Below are positions 27,025-36,793 of a stretch of 46,526 nucleotides of DNA, piece after piece. Within the stretch, counting starts at the first letter, position 1. Each line of letters begins with the position of its first letter. Source of the stretch: Pirellulales bacterium (GTDB lineage: Bacteria > Planctomycetota > Planctomycetia > Pirellulales > JAEUIK01); contig JAIESQ010000001.1 of NCBI GenBank assembly GCA_019745975.1, forward strand, positions 1 through 46,526, in the 5' to 3' direction. The position numbers and the translations under genes were made by a program. Below the pieces are notes generated by a model. It did not search any database and was not told where the DNA came from. It was given only the letters and a program-made list of their open reading frames with translations.

Positions 27025-28653
27025 ATGCAGGCACTTCAAACCGTGACCCCGTTGCCATGCTTCGAAGCGGTTGCTCGGCGGAAGTTCTGCATTCGAATTG
27101 TGTTCGCCGCGCTAATCTGGCTAGTGGCAAGCCCGAACAACTGCCAAGCCAGCGCAGAGGCACCCAAGCAAGGCACGACGGACTGGCAAACCGTCGTTGA
27201 TGACCTGTTCGGTCGCGTCCTGGTAGATCCGCTCGACGCCGTATTGTTTTTCGATCTCGGCCGCCCGTACGCATGGCTCACAGGCCAGGAGTTGTCGAGC
27301 GAAGTCCCGTTCGTCGTCTTCTGGTTAATCGCCGGCGCCGCGTTCTTCACCCTGCGTATGTCCTTCATCAACTTCCGCGGTTTCTGGCACGCGGTGCGAC
27401 TCACGAAGGGAGACTATGACGACCCGCACGACCAGGGCGAAGTTTCCCATTTTCAGGCGCTGTCGTCCGCGCTCTCCGGCACGCTTGGGCTGGGCAACAT
27501 TGGCGGTGTGGCGATCGCCATCGCGGCGGGCGGACCAGGCTCGATTGTCTGGCTGATCGTCGCCGGCCTGCTAGGTATGGCCAGCAAGTTCGCCGAATGC
27601 ACGCTTGGCCAGATGTACCGAACGATCGACCCGTCGGGTGTCGTTTCGGGCGGGCCCATGCGTTACCTGCACGCTGGGCTCGCCGATCTCGGCTGGCCTC
27701 GCACGGGCCGGCTATTGGCCATCGCGTTCGCAGTCATGTGCATGGGCGGAGCGGTTGGCGGGGGCTGTGCCTTCCAGGTGGGCCAGTCGCTGGGCCTGGT
27801 GCGCGAACAGTTGCCTGTCTTCGATCGCCTGCCAGTTCTGTACGGCGCCGTGATGGCGCTGCTGGTCGGCGTTGTCATCATCGGTGGAATCCGCCGCATC
27901 GCCGCCACGGCCGAACGCGTCGTGCCGTTCATGTGCGGTCTTTACATGCTGGCCGGGCTGGCGATCATCCTCGTCAATGCCCAGCGAGTTCCCGCCGCCA
28001 TCGAAGAAATCGCGCGCGGCGCGCTGCAACCCGCAGCGATGTACGGCGGCTTCCTGGGCGTGATGGTGGTCGGCATGCGCCGAGCGGCCTTTTCGAACGA
28101 AGCGGGCATCGGCTCCGCCTCGATTGCTCATGCCGCCGCGCGCACCGACGAGCCAGTTCGCGAAGGACTCGTGGCCCTGCTGGAACCATTTATCGATACG
28201 GTCGTCGTCTGCACGCTCACCGGCGTGGTGATTGTCGTCACGGGCGTTTACGACGACCCCGAATTCGCCGCCGTTCCCCCGGCCGAACAAGGTGCCCGAC
28301 TCACTTCGGCCTCGTTTGCCACCGTGGCCTCTTGGTTTCCCGCGTTGTTGACCGTCGCCGTCGTGCTGTTTGCCTATTCGACAATGATCACCTGGTCGTA
28401 TTACGGCGAGCGCTGCTGGTCATACCTGTTCGGCCAACGCTCCTCGCTGGTGTATAAACTCTTGTTCCTGGGCTTTGTGCTGTTAGGATCGATCGTCACC
28501 GCCGGCAAGGTGCTGGAATTCAGCGACCTGATGATTTTCTCGATGGCGATACCAAACCTAGTGGGCGTGGTGCTGCTAAGCGGCCGCGTGCGCCGCGCAC
28601 TCGACGCCTACTGGCGGCGCTATCGCGCGGGAGAGTTTCAGCCGCGGCATTGA
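27025..28653 (+). CDS. AGCS-family sodium:amino-acid (alanine) symporter
   Basis: A polytopic membrane protein of about 542 residues. After a signal-like N-terminus (FCIRIVFAALIWLVASPNN) it has around ten hydrophobic segments and AGCS motifs: FQALSSALSGTLGLGNIGGV, AAGGPGSIVWLIVAGLLGM, MRRAAFSNEAGIGSASIAHA and VVLFAYSTMITWSYYGERCW. Family members import alanine or glycine with Na+. The start is uncertain: an ATG at 26977 overlaps the likely -10 box, and neither start has a clear Shine-Dalgarno. A palindromic repeat follows the stop. Divergent from the sufR-like gene; no functional link is evident. Confidence 0.92.
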   Translation: MQALQTVTPLPCFEAVARRKFCIRIVFAALIWLVASPNNCQASAEAPKQGTTDWQTVVDDLFGRVLVDPLDAVLFFDLGRPYAWLTGQELSSEVPFVVFWLIAGAAFFTLRMSFINFRGFWHAVRLTKGDYDDPHDQGEVSHFQALSSALSGTLGLGNIGGVAIAIAAGGPGSIVWLIVAGLLGMASKFAECTLGQMYRTIDPSGVVSGGPMRYLHAGLADLGWPRTGRLLAIAFAVMCMGGAVGGGCAFQVGQSLGLVREQLPVFDRLPVLYGAVMALLVGVVIIGGIRRIAATAERVVPFMCGLYMLAGLAIILVNAQRVPAAIEEIARGALQPAAMYGGFLGVMVVGMRRAAFSNEAGIGSASIAHAAARTDEPVREGLVALLEPFIDTVVVCTLTGVVIVVTGVYDDPEFAAVPPAEQGARLTSASFATVASWFPALLTVAVVLFAYSTMITWSYYGERCWSYLFGQRSSLVYKLLFLGFVLLGSIVTAGKVLEFSDLMIFSMAIPNLVGVVLLSGRVRRALDAYWRRYRAGEFQPRH

Positions 28654-28661
28654 AGGGGTCT

Positions 28662-28728
28662 GTCCCAATTTTTGCTCGGCGAACACGGCTGCCCCACCGA
28701 TTTTCGTATGTCCGAGCAAAAATGGGAC
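28662..28728. repeat. Palindromic element after the symporter gene (GTCCCA-TTTTTGCTCGG type)
   Basis: Arms GTCCCAATTTTTGCTCGG (28662-28679) and CCGAGCAAAAATGGGAC (28712-28728) pair with one bulged base around a 32-nt loop. It starts within 10 nt of the symporter stop and may double as a terminator. The GGGAC-plus-TTTTT layout resembles the element at 36342-36416. Confidence 0.8.
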
Positions 28729-28767
28729 TGTCCTCGGCCCTAGAGTTCACGACTTGAAAGGTTCTAC

Positions 28768-29196
28768 ATGTCCTGGCTGCCTAAACAAAGCGTCGTCGTG
28801 CCAATCGATTTCTCGGACCAATCGCTGGCGGCGGTCGATGCCGCGTTGGAGCTGGTCGCCGATGCCTCGCATCTGCACGTTATCTACGTACTGGCGGTGC
28901 TCGAACCTGCCGAGCCGGGCGTCATCTGGAACACCGTCGATGACGTCAGCCGCAAGCATCACGCCGAGAAAGCGATTAAAGAACGCCTGCCAGAGAATAA
29001 GTACTCTGGCGTCAAGATCGAGGTCGCCTTCGGCGATCCCGGGCACGAAATCACCGATTACGCCGTGAAAGCCAACGCCGACTTGATCGTGCTCCCCTCG
29101 CACGGCCGCACGGGCTTGACCCGCTTGCTCGTCGGTTCCGTGGCGGAACGGGTGGTCCGTCTGGCGCATTGCCCGGTGCTCGTGCTTAAGCATTAA
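28768..29196 (+). CDS. Universal stress protein (UspA family)
   Basis: A single 142-residue USP domain: N-terminal SVVVPIDFSDQSLAAVDAAL, central PGHEITDYAVKANADLIVLP, and the nucleotide-binding loop SHGRTGLTRLLVGSVAERVV near residues 110-130, which marks the ATP-binding subclass. It is cytoplasmic and usually induced by stress or starvation. GAAAGG lies 6 nt upstream of the ATG. The Nudix gene follows after 18 nt, so the two may be cotranscribed. Confidence 0.93.
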   Translation: MSWLPKQSVVVPIDFSDQSLAAVDAALELVADASHLHVIYVLAVLEPAEPGVIWNTVDDVSRKHHAEKAIKERLPENKYSGVKIEVAFGDPGHEITDYAVKANADLIVLPSHGRTGLTRLLVGSVAERVVRLAHCPVLVLKH

Positions 29197-29214
29197 TGTC
29201 GAAAAACTCGCGCG

Positions 29215-29643
29215 ATGCCCGACAAGCCAAAACCAGCAAAGGTCTCCTCCGGCATCCTCCTCTATCGCCGAGTCACTGATCAACTCGAAGTGCTGCTTGT
29301 CCACCCGTCGGGCAACTACAACCGCCACAAGCCTTGGAGCATTCCCAAGGGATTGCCAGACGAAGGCGAATCGGTCGAAGCCGCGGCGCGCCGCGAGACG
29401 CTCGAAGAGGCCGGGGTCGATGTCACCGGTCCGCTCGTCGAGCTGGGCACGATTCGCTATCAGAAGAGCGGCAAGCTGATCCACTGCTTTGGCGCCGCGG
29501 CGCCAGACGATTGCGCGCCGCATTGTGCCTCGTGGGAAGTCGACCGCGCCGAGTTTGTCTCGCTGGCCGAAGCCCAGCGGCTGATCCACCCCGATCAACG
29601 GCCGTTTCTCGACCGGTTGGTGGAGCACATCGCGCTCGGGTAG
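29215..29643 (+). CDS. Nudix hydrolase (Ap4A hydrolase-like)
   Basis: The 142-residue protein has an intact Nudix box, GLPDEGESVEAAARRETLEE followed by AGV (about residues 46-68), with the REUXEE metal-binding helix. KPWSIPKG before it and the short length resemble bis(5'-nucleosyl)-tetraphosphatases and related NUDT2-like enzymes, but the substrate cannot be read from sequence. It hydrolyses a nucleoside diphosphate linked to another group, typically as housecleaning. It ends 25 nt from the convergent HD-domain gene. Confidence 0.92.
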   Translation: MPDKPKPAKVSSGILLYRRVTDQLEVLLVHPSGNYNRHKPWSIPKGLPDEGESVEAAARRETLEEAGVDVTGPLVELGTIRYQKSGKLIHCFGAAAPDDCAPHCASWEVDRAEFVSLAEAQRLIHPDQRPFLDRLVEHIALG

Positions 29644-29668
29644 CTGAAATTCGTGGAACTTTCGCGCT

Positions 29669-30199
29669 TCACAGCCATAGATCACGCACAAGGTTGGACG
29701 TAGCGCGCGACTCAGCACGTCGCCGCGCCCAGGTAAGCAGCGATCGAGCTGCATCCGTACACAGCCGTTCCGCGGATGGCGTAATGCCCACGCGCCCCAG
29801 ATCGAGCCGGTCGGCATCCCAGCACGTTTGCAATGTCACGTCACCGTCGAGCAGGCCGTCGGTGTGCAGGCGGCAGGCCTCGGTCAATAACTCGAACGCT
29901 GTGTCCGAAAGCGCGGGGAGCGAGGAGCGCATTCTTATGGCGAGCTCGGCGCCGCGTTGTCCGTGCCCCTGGTCCCAATCTTCGTTGACGCGCCGCGAAT
30001 CGTGAAACAGCGCGAATAGCACGACAACGTCAACGTTCGCGCCTGTCTTGGTCGCGAGCTGCAAGCCATTTTCCAGCACGCGGCCCCAGTGCCCGACGCC
30101 ATGGATTCCATGAGTCGGGAGCGGATAGCCGGCGAGAATCTCGCGCACGATCGGTGCTGTGTATCGCAACGCTTCGATGTTGATAGTTGGCACGGTCAT
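29669..30199 (-). CDS. HD-domain metal-dependent phosphohydrolase-like protein
   Basis: The 176-residue protein carries a spread HD signature: His33/His37 (HGVGHWGRV), His66-Asp67 (FALFHDSRRVNED), His112 (CRLHTDG) and Asp128/Asp130 (CWDADRLDL). HD proteins hydrolyse phosphoesters of nucleotides or related compounds with bound metals. The substrate is unknown. It is the second gene after the beta-propeller gene on the same strand, 48 nt downstream of it. Confidence 0.85.
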   Translation of the reverse strand: MTVPTINIEALRYTAPIVREILAGYPLPTHGIHGVGHWGRVLENGLQLATKTGANVDVVVLFALFHDSRRVNEDWDQGHGQRGAELAIRMRSSLPALSDTAFELLTEACRLHTDGLLDGDVTLQTCWDADRLDLGRVGITPSAERLCTDAARSLLTWARRRAESRATSNLVRDLWL

Positions 30200-30247
30200 G
30201 GCGATGACGCGCGAACTTGATAGCGCTTGCCGAAACGGTATACGGAA

Positions 30248-31534
30248 TTACTTCACCGCGGCGGTTTGCTTCGCGCCGGCTTCGATGCGATACAAGTGGC
30301 CTGCGGTGCGCAAGACGAGCGCGTCGCCGACGATCGCCGGTGAAGCCATGATGCGCTCGTCGAGCGTGTTCTCGGCCAGCAGCTCCGCCTTGCGCCCCGC
30401 GGCCAGCACGCTCGTCACGCCATCTTCGTTGAAGGCATAGATCCGCCCTGGCGCCGCCAAGAGCGAGGACGAATAGCCCCCCGGCAATCGTTTGCGCCAC
30501 AACTCGCTGCCAGTTGTCGCGTCGACGCACGTCATGATTCCCTGGTCGGAGAGCACGTACAGTTCGCGATCGACCAGCACCGGCGAAGGATTGGCCGGCG
30601 CTTGTTTGGTCATCTTCCAAACCACGTGCGACGCGGTCACGTCCCCCTCGCCGCCGGGCCGCAGGGCCCACAACTGCGGCTGCATGTAGCCCGTGCAAAT
30701 GTAGACCAGCCCGTTGTCGAACAGCGGCTTGGGCACATTCGAGAAACCTTCGTAGTTGACGTACCACAACTCGCGGCCGGTCGCCGGGTCGTAGGCGATC
30801 ACCCGGCTCGCGCCCGGGCTGATCAATTCTTCGCTGCCGTTGGCCAAGCGCACCACCAGCGGCGTGCAATACGCCTTGCAATAGTCGGGCGTGTCGCTGA
30901 TCGGCAGGCGGCGATTGGTTTTCCAGGCCAGTTGCCCGGTGCGCTTGTCGAGCGCCGCGACATATTGCACGTCGGTGCCGTCGCAGTTGACGATCAGCAG
31001 GTCGCGCCACACGATCGGCGAACTGCCGGGCCCTTCCTTATGATCGAGCTTCAGCTCCTGGTTGCGCCACAGAACTTTTCCCGTTGCTGCGTCGAGGCAG
31101 GCCGTTCCCGACGTGCCGTAGTGTACGTAGAGCCGGTTCCCTTCGAGCACGGGGCTGGGGCTAGCGGGGCTGTTCTTGGCGTTCAAGGTCGGCGGGTTGG
31201 CGATCTTGAAGACTTCGATGTCGCGCACGATCTTTCCGCTCGACAGCTCGACGCACACCGCCCGCAACGAGCGTCCCTCGTCGATCGCCGTGGTCAGCCA
31301 AATTCGACCGTCGCCGACAACTGGACTTGACCAGCCGCGTCCTTCGATTGGCGTCTTCCAGGCGATATTCTCCGACTGACTCCAGGTCAGTGGCAGATTG
31401 GCGGCCGAGGTATGCCCCTGCCCGTCGGGCCCGCGGAACTGTGGCCATTCCTGCGCAGTGGTGGACCGCGCCAGAAGTATTCCAACCACTAGCAATGCAA
31501 TCGTTCGCACGAAATCAGCTCCAATGCGTGGCAT
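30248..31534 (-). CDS. Secreted PQQ-like beta-propeller protein
   Basis: From the ATG at 31534 the protein has 428 residues: a signal peptide (FVRTIALLVVGILLARSTTA, cleavage before QEWPQFRGP) and an eight-blade type propeller made of PQQ-like repeats (ACLDAATGKVLWRNQEL, VIAYDPATGRELWYVN, MTCVDATTGSELWRKRLPGG). No dehydrogenase active site is seen, so it is more like the BamB/PQQ_2 group of scaffolds than an alcohol dehydrogenase. Such proteins are abundant in planctomycete periplasm. A longer TTG or similar frame upstream to 31630 adds residues before the signal peptide and is rejected. Confidence 0.9.
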   Translation of the reverse strand: MPRIGADFVRTIALLVVGILLARSTTAQEWPQFRGPDGQGHTSAANLPLTWSQSENIAWKTPIEGRGWSSPVVGDGRIWLTTAIDEGRSLRAVCVELSSGKIVRDIEVFKIANPPTLNAKNSPASPSPVLEGNRLYVHYGTSGTACLDAATGKVLWRNQELKLDHKEGPGSSPIVWRDLLIVNCDGTDVQYVAALDKRTGQLAWKTNRRLPISDTPDYCKAYCTPLVVRLANGSEELISPGASRVIAYDPATGRELWYVNYEGFSNVPKPLFDNGLVYICTGYMQPQLWALRPGGEGDVTASHVVWKMTKQAPANPSPVLVDRELYVLSDQGIMTCVDATTGSELWRKRLPGGYSSSLLAAPGRIYAFNEDGVTSVLAAGRKAELLAENTLDERIMASPAIVGDALVLRTAGHLYRIEAGAKQTAAVK

Positions 31535-31768
31535 GTGTGGATGTCTAGTAAACCATCTACCGACACCGGTGACCAGACAGGGACTCGCAGCAACAACGCG
31601 AAGCACTGCCCGTCCCTTCTTCTGAATCAAGCGGCGACGTGGCGCGCCACCCCTACAGGGCAGGGGGGAGCCAATGGTATGATTCGTGCGACGAAGAGGG
31701 ACGCGAATGATGGAACTTGGCGACCATAACTCTTACCGCGCGGGGGCGCGGCGGAAACCATCTACGCT

Positions 31769-34657
31769 ATGAGCGACAGCCAGACCAATGTTGGCAGCTT
31801 GAGCCTGCCCTTCGTCGAGGAGCTGTACGCGCAATACGAGGCCGATCCAACATCGGTCTCGCCCGAGTGGCGACGGTACTTCCGCGACCTTTCAAACGGT
31901 GTTGTCGCGGCGCCGGAGGAGGTCGGAGACCAGGATGGAGCTGGCGCCCAGGTTTACCCCGCCGTGGCGCAGGGTAACGGCAACGTGGCGCCTACCTTGC
32001 CCCCAGCGGCCGAGGAAGCCGATCAGCTTGTCGCTCGGGCCGCGGCCGACGTCGTGAGCGCGGCCGCCCTGACCGATGCCGTGCTGGAGCGCGATCGACT
32101 GCTGGCCCTGCTGCAGGACCGCGTCGACCAGTTGATTCGCGCTTATCGCGTGCGCGGCCACATGATTGCGCAAATCGATCCGCTCGGGTTCCCCCGACCC
32201 CGACCGCGCGAGCTGGAGCTTGACTACTACGGATTGACGGCGGCGGATCTCGATCAGCCGTTTTCGACCGACACGATCCATGGGGCCGCGGCCTTGCCCT
32301 TGCGCAAGATTCTCGAACGCCTGCGCAACACCTATTGCCGGCGGATTGGCGCCCAGTTCATGCACATGGACGATCTGGCGGTGCGCAACTGGCTGCAGGA
32401 TCGCATGGAGTCGAGCGAAAATCGGCTCAAGCTCTCGCGCGAGGAGCAGTTGCGCATCTTCACGCGGCTCACCGACGCGGTGATCTTCGAGGAGTTTCTG
32501 CAGAAGCGGTACCTGGGCGCGAAGACCTTCTCGCTCGAAGGAGCCGAGAGCCTGATTCCGCTATTGGAACTGGCGATCGAGCATGCTGGCAGCCTGGGGA
32601 CAGAACAGATCGTACTGGGAATGGCACATCGCGGACGCTTGAACGTGCTCGCGAATATCATGGGCAAGAGCGCGCGGAAGATCTTTCGCGAATTCGAGGA
32701 CGCCGATCCCGAGCTGCACCTCGGTCGACATGACGTCAAGTATCACCTCGGGCACAGCAGCGACTGGGTCACCAGCGCTGGGCGAAGCATACACCTCTCG
32801 CTGTGTTTCAATCCCAGCCACCTGGAGTTCGTCAATACGGTGGCCCTCGGCCGCACACGGGCGAAGCAGGATCGCATGCACGACACCGCGCGGCAGCGAG
32901 CGCTGGCGATCTTGATCCATGGCGACGCCGCATTTGCCGGCGAAGGCGTCGTGCAGGAGACTCTCAACCTCAGCGAGCTGCCCGCCTATACAGTCGGCGG
33001 CACGATCCACATCGTCGTCAACAACCAGATCGGCTTCACGACTTCACCTCACGAAGGGCGCAGCAGCACCTACGCCACGGACGTGGCCAAAATGCTGCAA
33101 ATCCCGATCTTTCACGTCAACGGCGAAGATCCCGAAGCCGTTGCGCAAGTGGTACGGCTCGCGCTAGATTTCCGCCTCACGTTTCGCCGTGACGTCGTGA
33201 TCGACATGTACTGCTATCGCCGCCGGGGGCACAACGAGGGAGACGAGCCGTCGTTCACGCAACCGCTGATCTATCGCGCGATCGAAGAACGCGATTCGGT
33301 CCGCGACCACTACCTCGAGCACTTGCTCCTCTTGGGCGGCGTCAGCGTCGACGAGGCGGAACAAATTGCCCGCCAGCGCCGCGAGCACCTCGAGCGCGAG
33401 CTATCCGAAGCACGGCGCGAAGACTACGTGGCGTCAGCGGAGTTTCCCCCGGGAATTTGGAGCGGGTACTCGGGAGGCTCCGAAGCCAGCGCAGCGGATG
33501 TCGAGACCAGTGTGCCTAGCGAACGCCTGGCCGCGATTCTCGAACGCCTCACGCAGTTGCCCGAGAACTTCAAGCCACATCCCAAGATCGAGCGGCTGCT
33601 AGAACTCAGGCGCGAGATGGCCGCCGGCAAACGCCCCTTGGATTGGGGCGCCGCCGAAGCGCTGGCCTGGGGCACACTGTCGCTGGAGGGAGTGCGCCTC
33701 AGGGTAAGTGGTCAAGACACGCGCCGCGGAACCTTCAGCCACCGGCACGCCGTATTGTACGACTTTCAGACCGGCGCCCCGTACACGCCGCTGGCACATC
33801 TGAGCGACAAGCAGGCCCCAGTCGAAATCTTTAACAGCCCGCTCTCGGAGACTGGCGTGCTCGGTTTCGAATATGGCTATAGCCTCGACTACCCGGATGG
33901 CTTGGTCTTGTGGGAGGCACAATTCGGTGATTTCGCCAATGCGGCGCAGGTGATCATCGATCAGTTCATCGCCAGCGCCGAAGACAAATGGCGGCGGTTG
34001 AGCGGGCTCGGCTTGCTCTTGCCGCACGGATTCGAAGGGCAAGGGCCCGAGCACTCGAGTGCCCGTCTGGAACGCTACTTGTCGTTGTCGGCCGAAGACA
34101 ACATGCAGATCGTTTATCCGACGACCCCGGCACAGTACTATCACCTGCTGCGGCGCCAGGCGCTGCGCCGCTGGCGCAAGCCGCTTATCGTGCTGACGCC
34201 CAAGAGCCTGTTGCGACATCCACAAGCTGTTTCGGCGCTCGATGATTGCGCGCGAGGAACGTTCGAACGCGTGCTGCCCGACTCCAATCAATCGACTGGC
34301 GCCGCGCGCATTTTGCTGTGCACGGGCAAGCTCTATTACGAGCTGGTTCAAGAGCGTCAGGAACGCAAGCGCGACGACGTCGCCATCGTGCGCGTTGAGC
34401 AGTTGTACCCGCTGCCATGGGAAGGCCTGCGCAAAGCGCTGGTCGGCTATAGCGACGGCACGCCCGCCGTTTGGGTGCAGGAAGAGCCCGAGAACATGGG
34501 AGCCTGGAGCTTTCTGCGCGGCCATTTCGGCGATCGGTTGCTGGGGCGGTTTCCGCTATCGGGACTGAGCCGGCCAGCCTCGGCCAGCCCAGCAACCGGC
34601 TCTCACAGCAGCCACAAACTAGAGCAGAAGGCACTCCTAACGGCCGCCTTCAAGTAA
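31769..34657 (+). CDS. sucA: 2-oxoglutarate dehydrogenase E1 component
   Basis: The 962-residue thiamine-diphosphate enzyme decarboxylates 2-oxoglutarate in the TCA cycle. The N-terminal E2-docking segment ([20 protein letters not shown], 14-33) is present. Core motifs are [60 protein letters not shown] and the ThDP/Mg-binding [11 protein letters not shown]. The C-terminal transketolase-like half ends with [16 protein letters not shown]. Neither sucB (E2) nor lpd (E3) is adjacent, although they usually follow sucA. glyS begins 60 nt downstream and may be cotranscribed. A Shine-Dalgarno is not obvious before the ATG. Confidence 0.96.
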   Translation: MSDSQTNVGSLSLPFVEELYAQYEADPTSVSPEWRRYFRDLSNGVVAAPEEVGDQDGAGAQVYPAVAQGNGNVAPTLPPAAEEADQLVARAAADVVSAAALTDAVLERDRLLALLQDRVDQLIRAYRVRGHMIAQIDPLGFPRPRPRELELDYYGLTAADLDQPFSTDTIHGAAALPLRKILERLRNTYCRRIGAQFMHMDDLAVRNWLQDRMESSENRLKLSREEQLRIFTRLTDAVIFEEFLQKRYLGAKTFSLEGAESLIPLLELAIEHAGSLGTEQIVLGMAHRGRLNVLANIMGKSARKIFREFEDADPELHLGRHDVKYHLGHSSDWVTSAGRSIHLSLCFNPSHLEFVNTVALGRTRAKQDRMHDTARQRALAILIHGDAAFAGEGVVQETLNLSELPAYTVGGTIHIVVNNQIGFTTSPHEGRSSTYATDVAKMLQIPIFHVNGEDPEAVAQVVRLALDFRLTFRRDVVIDMYCYRRRGHNEGDEPSFTQPLIYRAIEERDSVRDHYLEHLLLLGGVSVDEAEQIARQRREHLERELSEARREDYVASAEFPPGIWSGYSGGSEASAADVETSVPSERLAAILERLTQLPENFKPHPKIERLLELRREMAAGKRPLDWGAAEALAWGTLSLEGVRLRVSGQDTRRGTFSHRHAVLYDFQTGAPYTPLAHLSDKQAPVEIFNSPLSETGVLGFEYGYSLDYPDGLVLWEAQFGDFANAAQVIIDQFIASAEDKWRRLSGLGLLLPHGFEGQGPEHSSARLERYLSLSAEDNMQIVYPTTPAQYYHLLRRQALRRWRKPLIVLTPKSLLRHPQAVSALDDCARGTFERVLPDSNQSTGAARILLCTGKLYYELVQERQERKRDDVAIVRVEQLYPLPWEGLRKALVGYSDGTPAVWVQEEPENMGAWSFLRGHFGDRLLGRFPLSGLSRPASASPATGSHSSHKLEQKALLTAAFK

Positions 34658-34717
34658 TCAATCAGAACCTCGATCCGATCCTCCCAATTTCTACGGCTCG
34701 AAAGGAAGCATCCACCC

Positions 34718-36337
34718 GTGGCAGTCGAAATGGACAAAGTCGTCTCGCTCACCAAGCGCCGCGGCTTCCTCTTTCAGTCGAGCGAAATCTACGGCGGCCT
34801 CAACGGCTTCTGGGACTACGGCCCCCTGGGCGTCGAGCTCAAGCGGAACGTCAAGGAATGCTGGTGGCGCGACATGGTCACCTCGCACGACGAGCTGGCT
34901 GCCCCCCCGGGCGCGCCGATGCCCTACGAAATGACCGGCCTCGACTCCACGATCATCATGCACCCGCAGATCTGGAAGTGCTCGGGCCACTACGACTTGT
35001 TCCACGACTTCATGGTCGATTGCCGCGAGTCGAAAAAACGCTACCGCCATGATCAGGTCAACGGCCGTTGGGTCGACGCTCGCGGGCAGCGGTTCTTCGT
35101 CACCACGCAGCTCGGCGGCACCGAAGGCGAAGACGAAACTCAGCAGCGGGCGCTCAAGTTTCTCAACCTGCGGGCGAAAGACGCCCCCTCGCTCGCTTGG
35201 GACGGTCCGCTCGTCTCGCTTACCACCGTGGCCGATTTTTCGCAGGTGCTCGGCCCCGACGCCAAAACGCTCGGCACGCTCACCCCGCCGCGCGAGTTCA
35301 ACCTGATGTTCAAGACCTACGTCGGCGCGCTCAGCGGCGAAGAAGGAGCCGCTTTCCTCCGCCCCGAAACCGCACAGGGCATCTTCGTCAACTTCAAGAA
35401 CGTGGTCGACAGCAGCCGCGTGCGAGTGCCCTTCGGCATCGCCCAGATGGGCAAGAGCTTTCGCAACGAGATCACGCCGCGCAACTTCACCTTCCGCTCG
35501 CGCGAATTCGAGCAAATGGAGATCGAGTTCTTCTGCCAACCGCAATCGTCGCCCGAGTGGTACCAGTATTGGCGCGACCGCCGTTACCGCTGGTACACCG
35601 AGCTAGGCCTAGCGGGCGAGCGCTTGCGCATGCGCGAGCATCATGCCGAAGAACTCAGCCATTACTCGTGCGGCACCGCCGACATCGAGTACGCTTTCCC
35701 GTTCCTGCCGCCGGGCGAATTCGGCGAGCTCGAAGGGGTCGCCCATCGCGGCGATTTCGATCTCCGCAGCCACATGGAAGGCAAGCTCGTGCGCCAGGGG
35801 AACGACCTGGTCGTCGAGCTCGGCCCCGATGGCAAACCGCGCCACCCGGGCAGCGGCCGCGACCTGTCGTACTTCGACGACTTCACTCGCGAGCGCTTCG
35901 TGCCGCACGTGATCGAGCCCTCGGCCGGCGCCGACCGCGCCACCTTGGCGTTTCTCTGCGAAGCCTATCAAGAAGACTCGGTCCCCGACGAGAAAGGAGA
36001 GCCGCGCACCCGCGTCTACCTCAAGTTCCATCCGCGGTTGGCGCCGATCAAAGCGGCTGTGTTTCCGCTGGTCAAGAAAGACGGCATGCCCGAGATCGCC
36101 GTTGACATTTACCGCGCCCTCAAGCCGCACTTCAACGTCTTTTACGACGAGAAGGGCTCGGTCGGGCGCCGCTACGCTCGCCAGGACGAGGCCGGCACGC
36201 CCTACTGCATCACGGTCGACAGCCAGACGCTCGCGGACCAGACGGTCACCTTCCGCGATCGTGACACGCTCGAGCAGACGCGCGTGCGCGTCGACGATTG
36301 CGTTGAAGAAGTACGGCGCAGGTTGACGGGGAATTAG
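34718..36337 (+). CDS. glyS: Glycyl-tRNA synthetase, dimeric alpha2 type
   Basis: The 539-residue class II synthetase is the single-chain archaeal/eukaryotic-type enzyme, not the bacterial alpha2-beta2 GlyQ/GlyS pair. It has RGFLFQSSEIYGGLNGFWDY near the N-terminus, motif 2 FGIAQMGKSFRNEITPRNFT, EFEQMEIEFFCQP, motif 3 region VAHRGDFDLRSHM, and the C-terminal anticodon-binding domain (KFHPRLAPIKAAVFPLVKKD). The start is GTG at 34718 with AAGGAAG 9 nt upstream. A palindromic element begins 5 nt after the stop. Confidence 0.96.
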   Translation: MAVEMDKVVSLTKRRGFLFQSSEIYGGLNGFWDYGPLGVELKRNVKECWWRDMVTSHDELAAPPGAPMPYEMTGLDSTIIMHPQIWKCSGHYDLFHDFMVDCRESKKRYRHDQVNGRWVDARGQRFFVTTQLGGTEGEDETQQRALKFLNLRAKDAPSLAWDGPLVSLTTVADFSQVLGPDAKTLGTLTPPREFNLMFKTYVGALSGEEGAAFLRPETAQGIFVNFKNVVDSSRVRVPFGIAQMGKSFRNEITPRNFTFRSREFEQMEIEFFCQPQSSPEWYQYWRDRRYRWYTELGLAGERLRMREHHAEELSHYSCGTADIEYAFPFLPPGEFGELEGVAHRGDFDLRSHMEGKLVRQGNDLVVELGPDGKPRHPGSGRDLSYFDDFTRERFVPHVIEPSAGADRATLAFLCEAYQEDSVPDEKGEPRTRVYLKFHPRLAPIKAAVFPLVKKDGMPEIAVDIYRALKPHFNVFYDEKGSVGRRYARQDEAGTPYCITVDSQTLADQTVTFRDRDTLEQTRVRVDDCVEEVRRRLTGN

Positions 36338-36341
36338 CGCC

Positions 36342-36416
36342 GGGGACAGGTACATTTTTCGGCGTGCGATTCGGCGCCAATCAACCCGCGCCGGCCGAAA
36401 ACATGTACCTGTCCCC
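36342..36416. repeat. Palindromic element GGGGACAGGTACAT type after glyS
   Basis: The left arm GGGGACAGGTACATTTTTCG (36342-36361) pairs with the segment ending CATGTACCTGTCCCC (36394-36416) with one or two mismatches around a loop of about 30 nt, which contains a smaller GGCGCC-type palindrome. Its position right after a stop codon parallels the element at 28662, and it could act as a two-way terminator. Confidence 0.82.
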
Positions 36417-36436
36417 TTCGGCAGCTCGCGCGATGC

Positions 36437-36549
36437 GTTAGCCGCGGGATTTATCCCGCGCGCTAGCTTGTGCCGCCTCGCTAGTTGATTCGCCGCCTTA
36501 CGAACCAGTACCGATCACGCTAGCGCGCGGAGCAAGTTCCGCGGCTAAC
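36437..36549. repeat. Inverted pair of the GTTAGCCGCGG...CGCGCTAGC repeat
   Basis: Two 31-nt arms (36437-36467 and 36519-36549) lie in opposite orientation about 50 nt apart and differ at only a few bases in the middle. A third copy, single, is at 21339-21369. Together with the preceding element it fills the gap between glyS and the CDGSH gene. Confidence 0.82.
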
Positions 36550-36580
36550 AAATGCTCGATGTCGCTGCGAAGCTCTCTGC

Positions 36581-36793
36581 TCACTCCGCCGGCGCCGACT
36601 CGGCCGCGACAAATCCGCACGTCTTGTGAGCGCCATCGCAAAACGGCTTGCGCTGCGAATGTCCACACCGGCACAGCGCCACGTTCGCCTTCGAGGGGTC
36701 GATCGCAAACGGCTTCCCGTCGTGATCGACCACGGTGACGGGCCCTTCGATCACAAACGGCCCGTTCGGCCGGCAACGAATCACGAGCGACAT
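36581..36793 (-). CDS. CDGSH iron-sulfur domain protein
   Basis: A 70-residue protein from the ATG at 36793. It has the CDGSH (zf-CDGSH) signature CRCGHSQRKPFCDGAH, with Cys41, Cys43, Cys52 and His56 as ligands of a redox-active [2Fe-2S] cluster. A short beta-strand region (SLVIRCRPNGPFVIEGPV) precedes it. There is no membrane anchor, unlike mitochondrial mitoNEET. The function in bacteria is unclear; electron or cluster transfer is likely. It is a single small gene with repeats on both sides. Confidence 0.92.
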   Translation of the reverse strand: MSLVIRCRPNGPFVIEGPVTVVDHDGKPFAIDPSKANVALCRCGHSQRKPFCDGAHKTCGFVAAESAPAE

